Below are positions 16,858 to 42,460 of a stretch of DNA of 42,500 bases, one piece after another. Made by a program: the position numbers and the translations under genes. This DNA is from Chrysomallon squamiferum. Taxonomy: Eukaryota > Mollusca > Gastropoda > Neomphalida > Peltospiridae. Location of the stretch: positions 16,264,272 to 16,306,771 of the forward strand of contig CM022666.1 of assembly GCA_012295275.1 (NCBI GenBank), read 5' to 3'. The notes under the pieces were generated by a model. That model made no database searches. It was not told where the DNA came from and saw nothing but the letters and a program-made list of their open reading frames with translations. Position 1 is the stretch's first letter. Each line of letters opens with the position of its first letter.

Positions 16858-17376
16858 CTGTTGACAACATAAAAGTGACAGCTAATATTTTTAATGTCCT
16901 TGTTACTGGTAAAACATATTTTTTATAAAAAGTTAACACTTCTGCTGTTGCATTTTAAAACAGAGGAAATTATTTTTACACTTGTGTAGTTCCTTTTTAG
17001 TTTTAGTATTATTATTATATTTAAAAAAAAAAAAAAAATTTAAATTTTAAATCTTATTTGTGAGTATTTCCTCCTCTTGTAAAAGTTACATATTAAATCT
17101 GTTTTGTATTTGGTCAGGTCAGTGGAGTTATTTATATCACAAATAGGATTGTGTATATCTGTGTGTCTTGAAGATGTATAAATTAGAAAATAATTAACGG
17201 TTATTGCAGTTCGCAGTTTAGGTTGTTTTGTATTTGATGAGTACATGTCATGTGTTAAACATGCACCTAGTTATCTCTGTTGTAGACGCTGTGTTTACTT
17301 TACCTACTTTCTAGACAGACATACCTGCGTAGGTAATCTTTTTAACCTGTTGTGTTTAGAAAAGATAATACCCCTG
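12440..17376. other. AT-rich non-coding region upstream of the ACSL promoter
   Basis: Unique AT-rich sequence with (ATTT)n at about 12797-12890, (CT)n at 13272-13301, a roughly 35-bp poly-T at about 16823-16857 and short A/T runs. Two diverged copies of a segment reading ggagttatt[ct]atatcacaaatagg lie near 16625 and 17123. No coding exon is recognised. Confidence 0.5.
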
Positions 17377-17433
17377 TATAAAAGACCACAGGTAACAGAC
17401 AGGTATATCAGTTTTATCTTTCAACTAAGCCTG
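17377..17433 (+). promoter_or_regulatory. TATA/Inr promoter and short untranslated first exon of ACSL
   Basis: TATAAAAG at 17377-17384 is followed 33 bp later by TCAGTTTT, an initiator-like TCAGTY with its A at 17410. From there a 24-nt leader ends at a consensus donor, CCTG/GTAAGT (17433/17434). A 99-bp intron then leads to the acceptor tatttcag at 17531-17532, in front of the start-codon exon. TATA spacing, Inr, donor and acceptor fit one another. Transcription start is inferred, and other distal starts remain possible. Confidence 0.5.
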
Positions 17434-17575
17434 GTAAGTGATCAAATAAAATACAGATTGTGTATTAATTCAATATTTAAATTTTTTATTTTAATATGTT
17501 TTAATTTGTTTTTAATTATTATTTTATTTCAGATTGTTTCTGTTTGACATCCCCTCATCGTCGCAGAACGACAGC

Positions 17576-30822
<13,247 letters not shown>

Positions 30823-31688
30823 GTGCAGGGAAAATGTGTGTGTGTGTCACTAACTGCAGAGAAGAGTTTGATTTGAGAAACTTGCCTGAATAGATTTTTG
30901 TGTGTGTTTTCACTGAGATGTATTTATACTATCTGAACAGATGCCATTGTTCAAATATAGTCATTTTCTTACTTTTATTTTGATTTACTTATTTATATAT
31001 TTATTTATTTACTTATTTATTTATAATTGTTTATGTAGGTATAAAATACTTTAAAAAACAAGAGGAAAATGAACTAATAGTGACATGTATAATTGGCACG
31101 TTGTGTTGATAAAATTATTAAAATAGCATTTAAAAGAAAATTAATAAAAATGTAATTTTTATTTTAATTTAAAAATTTATACAAAATAATAATTGTTAGC
31201 AGTCTAAAATTTGTCTTCATGGGCTGAGAAACATTTAAACAACGTGTAAGTTATAGTGGGGAAAATCATTTAAACACTTTTCTATTAGAAAATGTACCTG
31301 ATAATTCTGCAGCAGTATAATAATGTGATTCAAGAATTTTTCTTAAAACAAAACAGAAAAAAGAAGAACAGGGTTAAAAATTATGTTACAGGACCAGAAC
31401 AAAATATCTATTTATATTTGTTCGATTGTTGTTTTTTTGTTTATTTATATATATATTTTTTTTTATTTTTTTTTTTTATGGTCATTTGATGGTCACATCT
31501 GTGTCATTGATTTCAAAAAAAAAAAAAAAAAAAAAAATCAGCTGAAAAAAATACATTAATCACATTGTTACTTTTATTTACTTATTTTATTTTTTTTTTT
31601 TTTTTTTTTTTTTTTTATTGGTCATTTGATGGTCAATTTCTGTGCCATTGATATTAATCATATTTTACTTTTATTATTATTATTACTT

Positions 31689-31719
<31 letters not shown>

Positions 31720-34356
31720 TTTTTTTATTTATTTTTTAAATTATTGTTGAACAAATGGCCTGATATAGGAGTGGGTCCAGTTTCACAGGTGTCCGCATTA
31801 TAGAGTTGGCCTGTAATCTGAGGAGACCTGTAACCAAATACATTAACAAAGAACCAGACATGTTTTTATCATAGTGCTGAACTGTAGTCACAAACCTTCA
31901 TTTACACCACAGTGTGCTAAAGTTTACACAGATCTTGTGTTATATTTTTTATATGCTGGATTTTCTCTTTGTTGAACAAGCAATGCTTGTTACGTTTGTC
32001 ATTGTATGTCGAATTTCCTGGATTTTTTTTTTTTTGGTAATGTCTTTGTGATAGCATACTAAATTGCTCCATCTTTGGCAGTTCGATTTGTTTGTAATTG
32101 TATGGCAAATTTCTCGGTTTAACACTATATGCAGAGATTGTCGTATTTAACAATGTTTCTAACTGTATGCAGAATTTCTCATTCAAACATCCACTGTCTT
32201 TGTGGTGTTTGTAGTTTTACACCGATTTTCTCACTTTAACTGTATAGTTGTTTAGTTTGTAGTTTTTTCTGAAACCTACAAAGTCAGTTACATTTGTAAT
32301 TGTTTAACAAATAACCAGAATGATTTTATTTGTAATTGTTTAACAAACTACAAGACAGATACATTTGTAACTGTTAGTTACATTTTTAATTGTGTGTTGA
32401 ATTTCTCAGTCTAGCTAACAATAAGATTGATGTGTTTTTAATTAGTTGCTGAATTTTTTTTTTTTCTCTACACTGTCACTGATGTATGTAGTGGTAATAC
32501 TGTACTGTTTGTTTTATTTAAGACTATTATTAGTATAATTACTGTTTTTCCAAATTACAGAGTTTGATCTTAGGTTTTGTTTGTTGGTTTAGAATATTTG
32601 TGGGTTTTTGGATTTTTTTTTTTTTTTTTTTTTTTTTTTGATAGGTTTGATTGGGATATTTTTAATTTTATTTTCGGGGAATGGTGTTAATTGTTTTAGA
32701 GTTTTATTTTTAATTTTGAAAGTGACTAGTTATTAAATGTCTTTGAAAATGACAAAAGCAATCAAATTCTGTTTTTATGAAATTTAAAAAAAAATATATG
32801 TTTACCATTTCAATCTCTTTGTAATGTTTCGTTATTCCTAAATTAATTATTATTCTGTACAATTCAATCATAAAATAAAAGTTAAAAAAAGAAAAAAATT
32901 AAATAACAAAGTAACATGTTAATACATCTATGTATTTATACAGTTTGTCTTTCTCTATGTGGCTGTAACAACAAAATCATATGTTCATGATAATATATTG
33001 CAGTATAGTTTCACCACGTGCTAAATGTAGATTTAGTAATTCCAGAATTATTATTATTATTTTCTCTTTTTCATTACTATATTTTATTATAGTAATATAT
33101 ATAAGAATCATTGTCATTTTTGAAGCTGTTTTTAATCAATACATGTGACTTTACATATCATTGTTTTATTTTAGTTAAGTTTGTTGTTTGTGACTGTTTA
33201 AAGTTAATATTTATTATTATGATTATTATTATTATTATTATTATTACTGCTATTACTAATATCACACGCTTGTGTGTATGTAGATATTTTTCTCTTGCCA
33301 TTTCGACATTAGTGTACAATTGAAACCACTGTTTGTTTAAAAAGTCAGTTTTTAAGATTCTAATCAAATTTGTTTACCAGGATAGCAGAAAAAAAAAAAT
33401 TGTATTTAATACATTTTAATTCAATACAAAGGGAATATACTATAATTTATTATTACAAAGATCCAAAATAATTCACGTTTCATATACAGCATTTGTTTCA
33501 GTATTATAAAAAAATAAAATATACATTAATTTATTTTACACCGTTATAGTACAAAATATACATTTAGCATTGAGTGAGTGATACACAAGGAGAGATACTC
33601 AATAATTTAGTATCACAAAGATTCTGGATTAATTTACTTTCAAAATACAGCAGTTGTTTTAATTTTGTAGTTCACTTAGAAGTTTTGTTTAATCCAGATT
33701 TTAGTTTTTTCTTTTTCTTTCTTTCTTGAGGGCTGGAGGGGTTATATGGGGGTCTTTATTTATTTTATTTTTTTTGTTTTTGTTTTTTTTGTTTATTATT
33801 TTTTTTTTTTTTTATTTATTTTATTTTTTTTTTTTTTTTAATTTAAAAAAAAAATGATATGACCATGACCATTAATATACATGAGTTGTACAGACACAGT
33901 GACAGACAGACAGAGGTAAGTATGTGTAGATGGGTGTAAATTACTTATACTCTCACATCTTTTATACGCACACTGTTACAGAGGTATGTTCATTTCGAGA
34001 TGCTAGTCTTAAAGAAGTTACCAATTTTTGCTCGAAATTGTAAACTTTTTAAACTTATTTTATTTTTTCTTCATTTTTATTCTTCCCTTGTGGAAGTAAA
34101 ACAAATTCATTTTACATCTGATTCAGTAGCTGATCTACAAAAGTTTCAAAACTTTATCAAGTATTCTTTTAGTTTACATATCATTAATTTGCTCATTAGA
34201 TTATTTTTTTTTTACTATATACTAATCATTTTACTTATGTGTGACAGTTTTGTAAAACTAATTTCTTTTATTATTTTGAATTAATCAGACGGTTCTCACC
34301 ATTTTTCTTTCTCCCATAACATTATTTCATTGCTCTGAACTGTGCACCGTATATTT

Positions 34357-34393
<37 letters not shown>

Positions 34394-34708
34394 GTTGTTA
34401 TATTTTTTTTTTTTTTTTTTTTTTTTTCGTTTCATTCATTGTTTAAGTAACATAGAAATCATATTTACTTACTTTTGACGTGTTTAACTGTGTGAGTTAA
34501 GCAGATTGTAAACATTCTGTACCACACGTGTTTAATAATCTAGAACTGTGTATATGTAGCTTCACATTTTTTTCCTTTTCTAAGTTCTACCAGTTGTATA
34601 TAATTTTGTCTCGATGATAATTTAAAATTAATCAGAAAAGTGGACATTTTATCCATGCTCTTGCATCACCTAAATAATAATAAAATATATAACTGAACAT
34701 TTTGATTT

Positions 34709-34743
<35 letters not shown>

Positions 34744-34777
34744 ATTAATTTTATTGATTTATTTAATTTTATTTGTA

Positions 34778-34836
<59 letters not shown>

Positions 34837-35030
34837 TATATTTTCGTTTTCTTCTCTCTTTTTTATTATTTAAAAAAAATAAAAATAAAATGAATGTAAA
34901 TATTTCAAATTTCTTTTGTGTACATGAAGAGCACGAGGAACATTTTGTTTAAATGACCAACAAACTTCACAACAAATTTTAAACATTTTCAAACAATTGC
35001 ATTATTCTTTAATAATAGCTTCTTTTTTAT

Positions 35031-35063
<33 letters not shown>

Positions 35064-36160
35064 CACTTTTTTTTTCTCTTTATTAAGAAAAGGTCAATAA
35101 ATATTCATTTTAGCATACCTACATTAAATATTCATGTTTCTACTCGATCTTTATAACCTCAGAATATTTAATCATTTATCAACATCACAACATTTAATAC
35201 ATAAAATACCCTTAAAAAGAAAAAAAAAGTTTTAATATTTACCAAAGTTTTGCGCTTCATTTTATTCGCACAGACTAGTTCGTTCAAAACGACAGTGGTG
35301 AGTACTCACTATTATACAGTGCTGTGTTACTCACCCAGTCAGTGCCTCGCAGATGTCATAAGATAGAGTAGATCTGATTCTTAAAAGCATTTATAATTTT
35401 CTTGTCAACTCACTAAGATAAATTACCTCTTATTACTGGATTTCAGACTTCGAAGGAAATAATTAAACATTTCAGCTTATTAATATTTGGTGGTAATTTA
35501 ATAAGTTATTGCGGTTAAAATATATATCTATATAAATTTAACAGAGATAATATATAGTCACCAGTAAATATATTAACTATGCAAAGAATATTTACATCAT
35601 AGTCTTTGTAAAGGGACCAGCAACATGTAATGGAAATTAACCATCAATATCAAATAAGAAATTGTTTTAATTTTTTATTTAAATGTTTTATTATTTTTTT
35701 TTTACTAAATAAACCAATTCACTTTTACTTGCACTAATTTATCTTTCGCTTAAACTTTACACTATAATATATTAAACTTTAATATATAATAATTTAAAAA
35801 CACACACTTTTTAAATTATCTCTAAGTATTTCTCTTCAAACATTTCCATTTTAGTAGCACAGTCTGAGATAATTCAGACACTGATGAATAATCTTACCAA
35901 CATCTATCACTTTATGATACAAAATCTTTTATTTAGAATTTTCTAGAATTTTTTCTCCCTACCACATCCCACCTCGCCCCACTGGGTGACAATACTGGGA
36001 CGTTTTAGAATTCAGTAGACATTCCACGAGTAGATGTATTTTAGTTTGTGTGTGATTTGTGCCAATACAGTTTGTGTTACGTCACTTGTAATGACGTCAC
36101 TTGTATTGCAATGACAACCAGATCGCTGGAAATGTGTGAATAAAAGTGTTCTTCCACATT
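30823..36160 (+). other. 3' untranslated and flanking region of ACSL
   Basis: AT-rich with many poly-T, poly-A, (ATTT)n and (ATT)n tracts, e.g. 31513-31537, 31591-31616, 32617-32639, 34711-34740 and 34784-34833. A candidate early poly(A) signal AATAAA is at 31143-31148, with others near 32874. Two diverged copies of tggtcatttgatggtca lie at about 31480 and 31620. A degenerate roughly 50-bp unit with aatttctc cores fills about 32005-32420, and a roughly 170-bp duplicated segment spans about 33420-33660. No second gene is recognised. Where the transcript ends is unknown. Confidence 0.5.
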
Positions 36161-36170
36161 TACGAATTGT
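36090..36170 (+). terminator. Candidate distal poly(A) site
   Basis: AATAAA at 36139-36144 is followed by unique sequence and a GT-rich element, attgtctgttgtaa, about 22 bp on, which is a textbook arrangement. It could end a 5.3-kb ACSL 3' UTR. Just upstream, acgtcacttgtaatgacgtc repeats a CRE-like motif. Confidence 0.35.
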
Positions 36171-36456
36171 CTGTTGTAATCATCATCATCATCATCATAA
36201 CTATTATTGTTGTTGTTTATTTATTTATTTATCCATCCAGTCTTTTCAACATCAGTCCAGTGAAAACACGGCAAGTTTGAAACCAAATGTAAAAAGAAAG
36301 AAGAGAGAATGTTGAGGGAAGTTGAAGTTATAGCTGAGTCTGAGCTGGGTGACACATTTTACATCAAGTATGTATTTGAGCACGATTTGTCACCCAGGAG
36401 CAAGTTACACATCACCCAGGATTGAAAAATCGTTAAGTAGAAAATCATATTTTGGG

Positions 36457-36567
36457 ACAGCCAGTTCCTTCACAGGAATATATATATACAAACACACACA
36501 CACACATACATACACACATACACTTATATATATTTTTTTTTTTTTCCCCTGTGAAGGAACTGGCTGT
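36457..36567. repeat. Perfect 20-bp inverted repeat around a microsatellite
   Basis: Left arm acagccagttccttcacagg (36457-36476) and its exact reverse complement (36548-36567) enclose 71 bp of (TA)n, (CA)n and poly-T. Confidence 0.95.
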
Positions 36568-36599
36568 AAAACAAACTATAAACTGACAAGATGATGAAT

Positions 36600-37907
36600 A
36601 ACAAGTTTAGACACAACAATAAAACAGTTGAGATTTAAAACATTTTAATACGTCAACAGAAAATTAAAACAGGAACCGACGTTTCTAAATGTAAAAAACA
36701 AAACAAAAATATAAACGTGTAATAATTCAAAAAGACAAATCTTTGTTAAAATAGAATTTAAATGCAATGATCGTCAAGAAGTAAAAAACACAGAAACACA
36801 CAAAACTCTGCATATAATTCAAAAATGCATTTACAATAATACAGTTGTTATGTATACTTCAAAATGGACCGTGTGTTATGAATACAATACTTGAGTAAGT
36901 GAATGTTTATCATACAATGCGTTATATTAACTTCAAAAACAGTTACTACAATGATGCAATTAGCGATGAAATTTTCTGCTGTTATTTCAAGTCCTACATG
37001 TTTTATATCAGTGCGGATGTTCTTGTATTTTACTGCTGAAAGGAATTTACCTTTCGTTAAATCGGTAATGAGTATTTGTTATAACTGGAAAACAGCCAAA
37101 CCTTTTTTTTTTTTTTTTTTTTTTTTTTTATTATCGGTTCTGTTTTCCGATCCAGCTATGACTCTGTTTATCAAATGAACAACGATCTCTGTAACATGGA
37201 ATAAAAGATAAGCTAGCAGGTCTTGCTGTTATTACTAGCGAATGAACAGTAGAGTCAGTGTGTGAAGCAAACCTCTAGTAAAGAGAGGAAAATACAAAAC
37301 AAAACAAAACAAAACAAAGGTCGTGGACGAGTTTGAACAGGACACAATTCACAAGTAGATCTGGGGAGGACATATCTGCAGAATACACGATAACTGATGA
37401 ACATCTCGTATCATTGTTTGGTAAATATAGGAATGGAAACGATCTGCTGTGAGAAGAGGGAGAAGAGGGGGGGATCAGCTAGATAAGTAGTGGAAAGAAA
37501 CAAACTGACAGAGCACAGCACAAAACAGAAATCTGTGAAAACAACATGCTGACGTTTTCAGCCAATAAAAAAAAAACACTACTACATGCACGGTGATGAT
37601 GATGGTGATGATGACAATGATGGTGGCGATAAATGTTTACATGTTTCAGTCAGAAAACTGTTCAAACAAGCCTGTCCTGGACTTATTTCTGACGTCATCA
37701 GAGAGTTCAGTCCAAGACAGAGAAACTGTATATAGTTGTTGTGATTACCAAGTAAACTGACTGAGATGTTATTAAGCAAACCTGAGGTTATCATGAAACA
37801 ATCTAAGATTCATTTTACAAGATAGAAAATAACAGATATCAAAACTGATTGAGGTTATCACAAAACTGGTTATATTATAGCACGCGTTTGTAAGAAAAAC
37901 AAATAAC

Positions 37908-37961
<54 letters not shown>

Positions 37962-39470
37962 GAAAGAAAGAAAGAAAGTAAGAAAAAAAAAGAAATGAAA
38001 AAAAAAAGAGGACGTGCACCGATTCACCATAGTAATGTTTTACTGATACCAGTGATATCGAGTTATGTTTTCATGTAGAATTAATTTAGCGTGTTACCTT
38101 GACACGGACACATTCACACACATCTACCCGACATGCAACATCGTAAATTACACGACAGTTTCATGTCACCAAGTGTGAAAAAAAGAAGGTTTCTTTTAAA
38201 ATCATTTTTGTATCGTAAGAAATACGACAGCGATGTTATCAAGTATGATATAGTGATAACCTGTCGAGGTTTTAACAAGATATATTTTTCTTAAAGATAA
38301 AACAGAGATACGATTTAAAAATTTCAGCAAGATAACAGAGAGCATCTCTGTGTCAGAAGATTTTTTTGTTTGTTTGATCTTAAAATGTGACAAACGCATT
38401 TCTTTCTCTGTACGTTTTGCAAAAATACTGTGTAAGTTACATTATTATAAACAACTTTTAGACTGTGCTTACATCTGTATTTATTATATCATGTTACAGG
38501 TGTTTGTTTTTTTAATAAATTAGTTTGTATGCAACAGTCATCCAGTGAATATTTGTTTAGTGAACACCTCAAAAAAACAAAACAAATAATAATAATAATA
38601 ATAATGGTAATAATAATGATGATGATGATGATGATAATGATGATGGTGATGATGATGATGATAATAACAGTAATAATAAATAAATAAATGACGATGATGA
38701 TAATGATGATAGTCTTTGTTCTTTATGTTCTAAAGTATGTCACGTGACTGATGACGTACCAGACTACATATTTAAGTTAGCTGCCAGTGAAATGTTAGTA
38801 ATACTTGAGAACTTAAAGTTAAATGCGTGCTGAGGTATTAGTTCTGACCAGAAATGGGTTTAATTATCATGCGGCTCTTTGAAGTAGCGTACAGGTAACC
38901 TTAATACGTTTTCTTCACTTCCGTTTTACTGTTTAATATAATACTGCTGACTACTCTTTGTTAATTATAAAGCATAACAATAAAATACTTGCTCGTGAAG
39001 ATGAAATTTCTCTGTTATGATGACGTCATTTTGGTAAGTAGATATACTGATTATAAATTATGTAAATCATCACACAAAAAAAAAAGCGATATGCTAGGTT
39101 TATCAAGGACGCTTATTAATTTCTGTCTGCGATATGATCTCACGAAAAAGAAAATTTCAGCTTCCTTGTGAAGTTAGAAGTACCTTGTTATTCTGGTGTT
39201 ACTTCACTGTCAACAAAACGAGACGAAAAAAAACCAAACAGACGACACACGTGAAACTGTGTTTAGACTGTCTCTCTGGCACGTTACACTCAAACAAAAC
39301 CTAGTCGTTATTATGTAAACTTCTTGACTATTATCTGATTATCTACTCAAGAGTGGAGGCAGGTTACATTAAATAGTGCACTGATTGAATAATAAATAAT
39401 AGTTTTCTTAAGTAGCAATCCATATCATATTAAGTGATGTGTACCATAATACGTAACATCAATATCGTTA
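36600..39470. other. Non-coding region
   Basis: Unique sequence mixed with poly-T at 37103-37129, (AAT)n at about 37906-37961, AAAG repeats and a GATGAT/AAT block at about 38587-38710. Small open frames here (36903-37178, 37582-37794 minus, 38202-38399 minus, 38989-39171) lack splice or family support. Confidence 0.5.
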
Positions 39471-39473
39471 ACA

Positions 39474-39477
<4 letters not shown>

Positions 39478-39547
<70 letters not shown>
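39478..39547 (+). repeat. (CT)n microsatellite
   Basis: About 70 bp of CT dinucleotides; on the minus strand it would be (GA)n, 50 bp past the stop codon of the candidate terminal exon. Confidence 0.95.
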
Positions 39548-39552
<5 letters not shown>

Positions 39553-39595
39553 ATGATATGGTGACAAGATACAGCATAGAAAAACAATTCACGCA

Positions 39596-39815
39596 TTACA
39601 CAGGCGGCATGCCATTCGTGTATCGGAGCGTAAAGCCGAAGTAATTGTCAAGATTGTTTTTGAGAAAACAGTTGAAATCATCCTCGCAGCCCGGGATCAT
39701 CCCAGCTATCACAAACAACAGCAGTAATAGAGACTCGTACGGAAGACAACGAAGTAAAGCTCCGGCAAACATCGGAGACCACCGACTCTCCCAGACGTAA
39801 CGTGTTGTTATGATG
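39596..39815 (-). CDS. Candidate last exon of an unrecognised membrane protein
   Basis: On the minus strand a textbook acceptor (tttctttattttcag) at 39818-39816 opens an exon of 72 codons in phase 2, ending at TAA 39598-39596. It starts IITTRYVWESRWSPMFAGAL and includes a hydrophobic run LLLLLFVIAGMI (about residues 29-40). It then reads PGCEDDFNCFLKNN and ends GMPPV. It has cysteines at about 23, 43 and 49, non-repetitive composition and a higher GC content than its surroundings. I do not recognise the family. Upstream exons would lie at higher coordinates or beyond the window. Confidence 0.5.
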
Positions 39816-39989
39816 CTGAAAATAAAGAAATACGTCACAGTAAAAGTTTGTTTAGTTTTGTGATACAGTTTTTACTTTCTTGATCAGGCGAATGCTGTAA
39901 CTGTAATCGTACTATTACCACTAATAGCTGTAGTAGTATTTATTTAATTATTCCTATTTATTTATTTATTTATTTATTTATTTTATTAT

Positions 39990-40020
<31 letters not shown>

Positions 40021-40180
40021 TGTTAATTTCTTAAACTTACTTAGGAATGTCAGTATTTTAAGATGAAAATTTCGAACGGCAACATATCTATATTTTATTA
40101 TTTTAATTATAATCTGAAGATCAGTTTGAAATAGAAAGAGAGAGAGAGAGAGGGAGGGAGATATATATATTTATTTATTT

Positions 40181-40213
<33 letters not shown>

Positions 40214-40257
40214 CACACACACATCTACATAGATACATGTATGACTATCTGTCTATC
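39816..40257. other. Non-coding; (ATTT)n, (ATT)n, (GA)n and (AC)n
   Basis: Intron side of the candidate minus-strand exon. (ATTT)n/(ATT)n at about 39955-40020, short (GA)n at about 40137-40155 and (AC)n/(TA)n at about 40180-40222. Confidence 0.6.
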
Positions 40258-40332
40258 TAACTAACAACTGTGCAGTGGAAAGAAAAACAGTCCAAAATTT
40301 AATATGAGGTTATTAAGTGATAATAAGATAAA

Positions 40333-40417
<85 letters not shown>

Positions 40418-40499
40418 GTGGTTATTTATCTTATTATCACTTAATAACCTCATATTAAATTTTGGACTGTTTCTCTTTCCACTGCACAGTTGTTAGTTA
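40258..40499. repeat. 75-bp inverted repeat with a (GA)n core
   Basis: Left arm 40258-40332 and right arm 40425-40499 are reverse complements with a single mismatch (a run of five A in one arm against gaga in the other). The 92-bp loop is almost entirely (GA)n, at 40339-40413. This gives a long near-perfect hairpin. Confidence 0.95.
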
Positions 40500-41460
40500 A
40501 TAAATACCTGTACTATAATCCGCCATCTCTCTGTGGTAACAGCATATAACAGACACCTTGCTTCTGATAAACTACGCCACGAATAACCCGTTAAACTTTA
40601 CCACTAAACTAAAAATGTGTCACTGATTCAACAGTACAACAATTCACTGGAGAAATCTAACACTGGACTACAAGATAACACGAGCTGATTACATCCGAGC
40701 TTTAATAATATTGTGGAAGACGTGACACATTCCACGTTAGAATAATGTGATTAATTTATTTTACATGATTGATTTTTGTTGTTTTAGGCAAAATAACACT
40801 AGGAATTTTGCGGATCAAAACCAGAATTTTCTGGCATTCATGTTAAACTTTATTATTTTTTTAATTATAAATTATAAAAGTTACATTGCAGGTGATAATC
40901 AAAACAAAAACAAAAAACAAAACAAACGATAGGAAATTTTTCTCTTGAATGAAGTAAACCGTGGTTTCTGCTATGTATATTGGTTTGTGTTGCTATTAAT
41001 CCTAATTTCTTGTATCTGTTCTTTCTGTTAATATTTTAAATTCCTTTTACCATTTTATTCTTGAATGAACAATATGTTTTATCCATTAGAATTTCAGAGC
41101 AACTGATAACAGATCATTAAGTTTTCCGCTCAAAGTGACTCTGACGAATTTATTTAATTAAACAAGAAACTGCTCACAATAATTCATGTTACGCAACAGA
41201 ATTTTGATATTTGTATAATTAATAAATAACTGACTGTCGCATAAAGATGATTTACAAAATGAATAATGAATGATTCGTGACATTTTATTCTATCTCAGTT
41301 TTTACAGAAATAAATAAAAACAAAAAGAACAAAGCTGATTTTTGAAATCTATTTATTCAGGTTTGCGATTATATTACAGATTTATAAATCATTGATAAAG
41401 ATTTGTTATAAAATGTTTACATCAAAAATAAAAGTGAAGAGAAAAAGAAGAAAGAAAATG
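40500..41460. other. Unique non-coding sequence
   Basis: No exon is supported. A short open stretch on the minus strand at about 40505-40605 ends at GTACAG/GTATTT but does not join the 39815 exon in phase. Confidence 0.5.
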
Positions 41461-41484
41461 TTTTGTATGATCCGCAAATAATTC

Positions 41485-41860
41485 CTAGGTTATATATTTT
41501 TTTTTTATAAATTCCTAGATTTATTCCTTTTTTATAACAAACATTCCTAGAGTTATATATTTTTATAACAAATATTAATATGGTTATATATTTTTATAAC
41601 AAATATTAATATGGTTATATATTTTTATAACAAACGTTAATAGGGTTATATATTTTATAACAAAACGTTAATATGGGTCTATATATTTTGTAATAAACGT
41701 TAATATGGCTATATATTTTCATAACAAGAATTCCTAGAGTTACATATCTTTAAAACAAAAATTAATAGTGTTATATTTTTTATAACAAACATTTCTAGAG
41801 TCATACAGTATATAAGAAGAAATTCTGGCGATATATATCTTATACCAAACATGACAGCTA
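41485..41860 (+). repeat. Degenerate 30-33 bp array
   Basis: About a dozen copies of a unit like ggttatatatttttataaca plus aa[at]nttaatat or aanattcctaga. Two copy types, ending ttaatatgg and ttcctagag, alternate along the array. Confidence 0.85.
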
Positions 41861-41869
41861 TAAATTCAT

Positions 41870-42261
41870 ACATATATATATATATATATATATATAAACT
41901 TTTAGCGTTAAGACATTGTTATAACAAAAACTATTAAATGTTAACAATAAAAAGTGCTTCAGTTATATGTCATACTTCAGTAGCAATTCATTTTTACATT
42001 TATATATTTTACATGAAAATGTTTCCGTTTAACAGCAAAAGTTCCCTATGTCGAATATTTTTATAGCAAAAATTTATGACATTATAATCATACAGGTTAT
42101 AATTTCCCAGATCTTTAACAGCAAAACAAAAAGAAAATTTTAGCTGAAACAGCACCAAACCAACGTAGTATTTCACAACATGAACATATACTTTCTTAAA
42201 CTTTTTATACTAGATCATTAATATGACTTTATTCTTTCTTCTTTTTCTCTTAATTTCATCA
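41870..42261. other. AT-rich non-coding sequence
   Basis: Includes a short (TA)n near 41872-41895. Nothing else is recognised. Confidence 0.5.
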
Positions 42262-42329
<68 letters not shown>

Positions 42330-42460
42330 TTAATTAGGTAGCAAAAGAAGAAGGTTATATAAAGAATGTGTAAAAGTAATGGGTGGGTCTTTTAGGCATC
42401 GAACCCTCTCCCCTACAGTTTGAACGAGGGTCGCACATCTTTTGTGTTAGCAACAATAAC
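42262..42460 (-). mobile_element. tRNA-like SINE fragment with (AAT)n tail
   Basis: On the minus strand a perfect RNA polymerase III B-box, GGTTCGATGCC (42405-42395), lies about 48 bases after an A-box-like TTGCTAACACAA (42453-42442). Downstream the element runs into an AAT-triplet tract (about 42330-42262) that could be the 3' tail. A SINE body with a simple-repeat tail is the best reading. It is not a functional tRNA, as I see no matching acceptor stem. The 5' end is uncertain. Confidence 0.45.

Noticed and set aside
36349-36594. 81-codon open frame
   Set aside because: Runs through the hairpin loop microsatellite; no domain or splice evidence.
36903-37178. 91-codon open frame
   Set aside because: Ends in poly-Phe from a poly-T tract, with no recognised motif and no clear exon boundaries.
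40505-40605. Possible minus-strand exon ending GTACAG/GTATTT
   Set aside because: Its open frame ends in phase 0 while the exon at 39815 needs phase 2; the phase-2 frame has a TAG near the donor.
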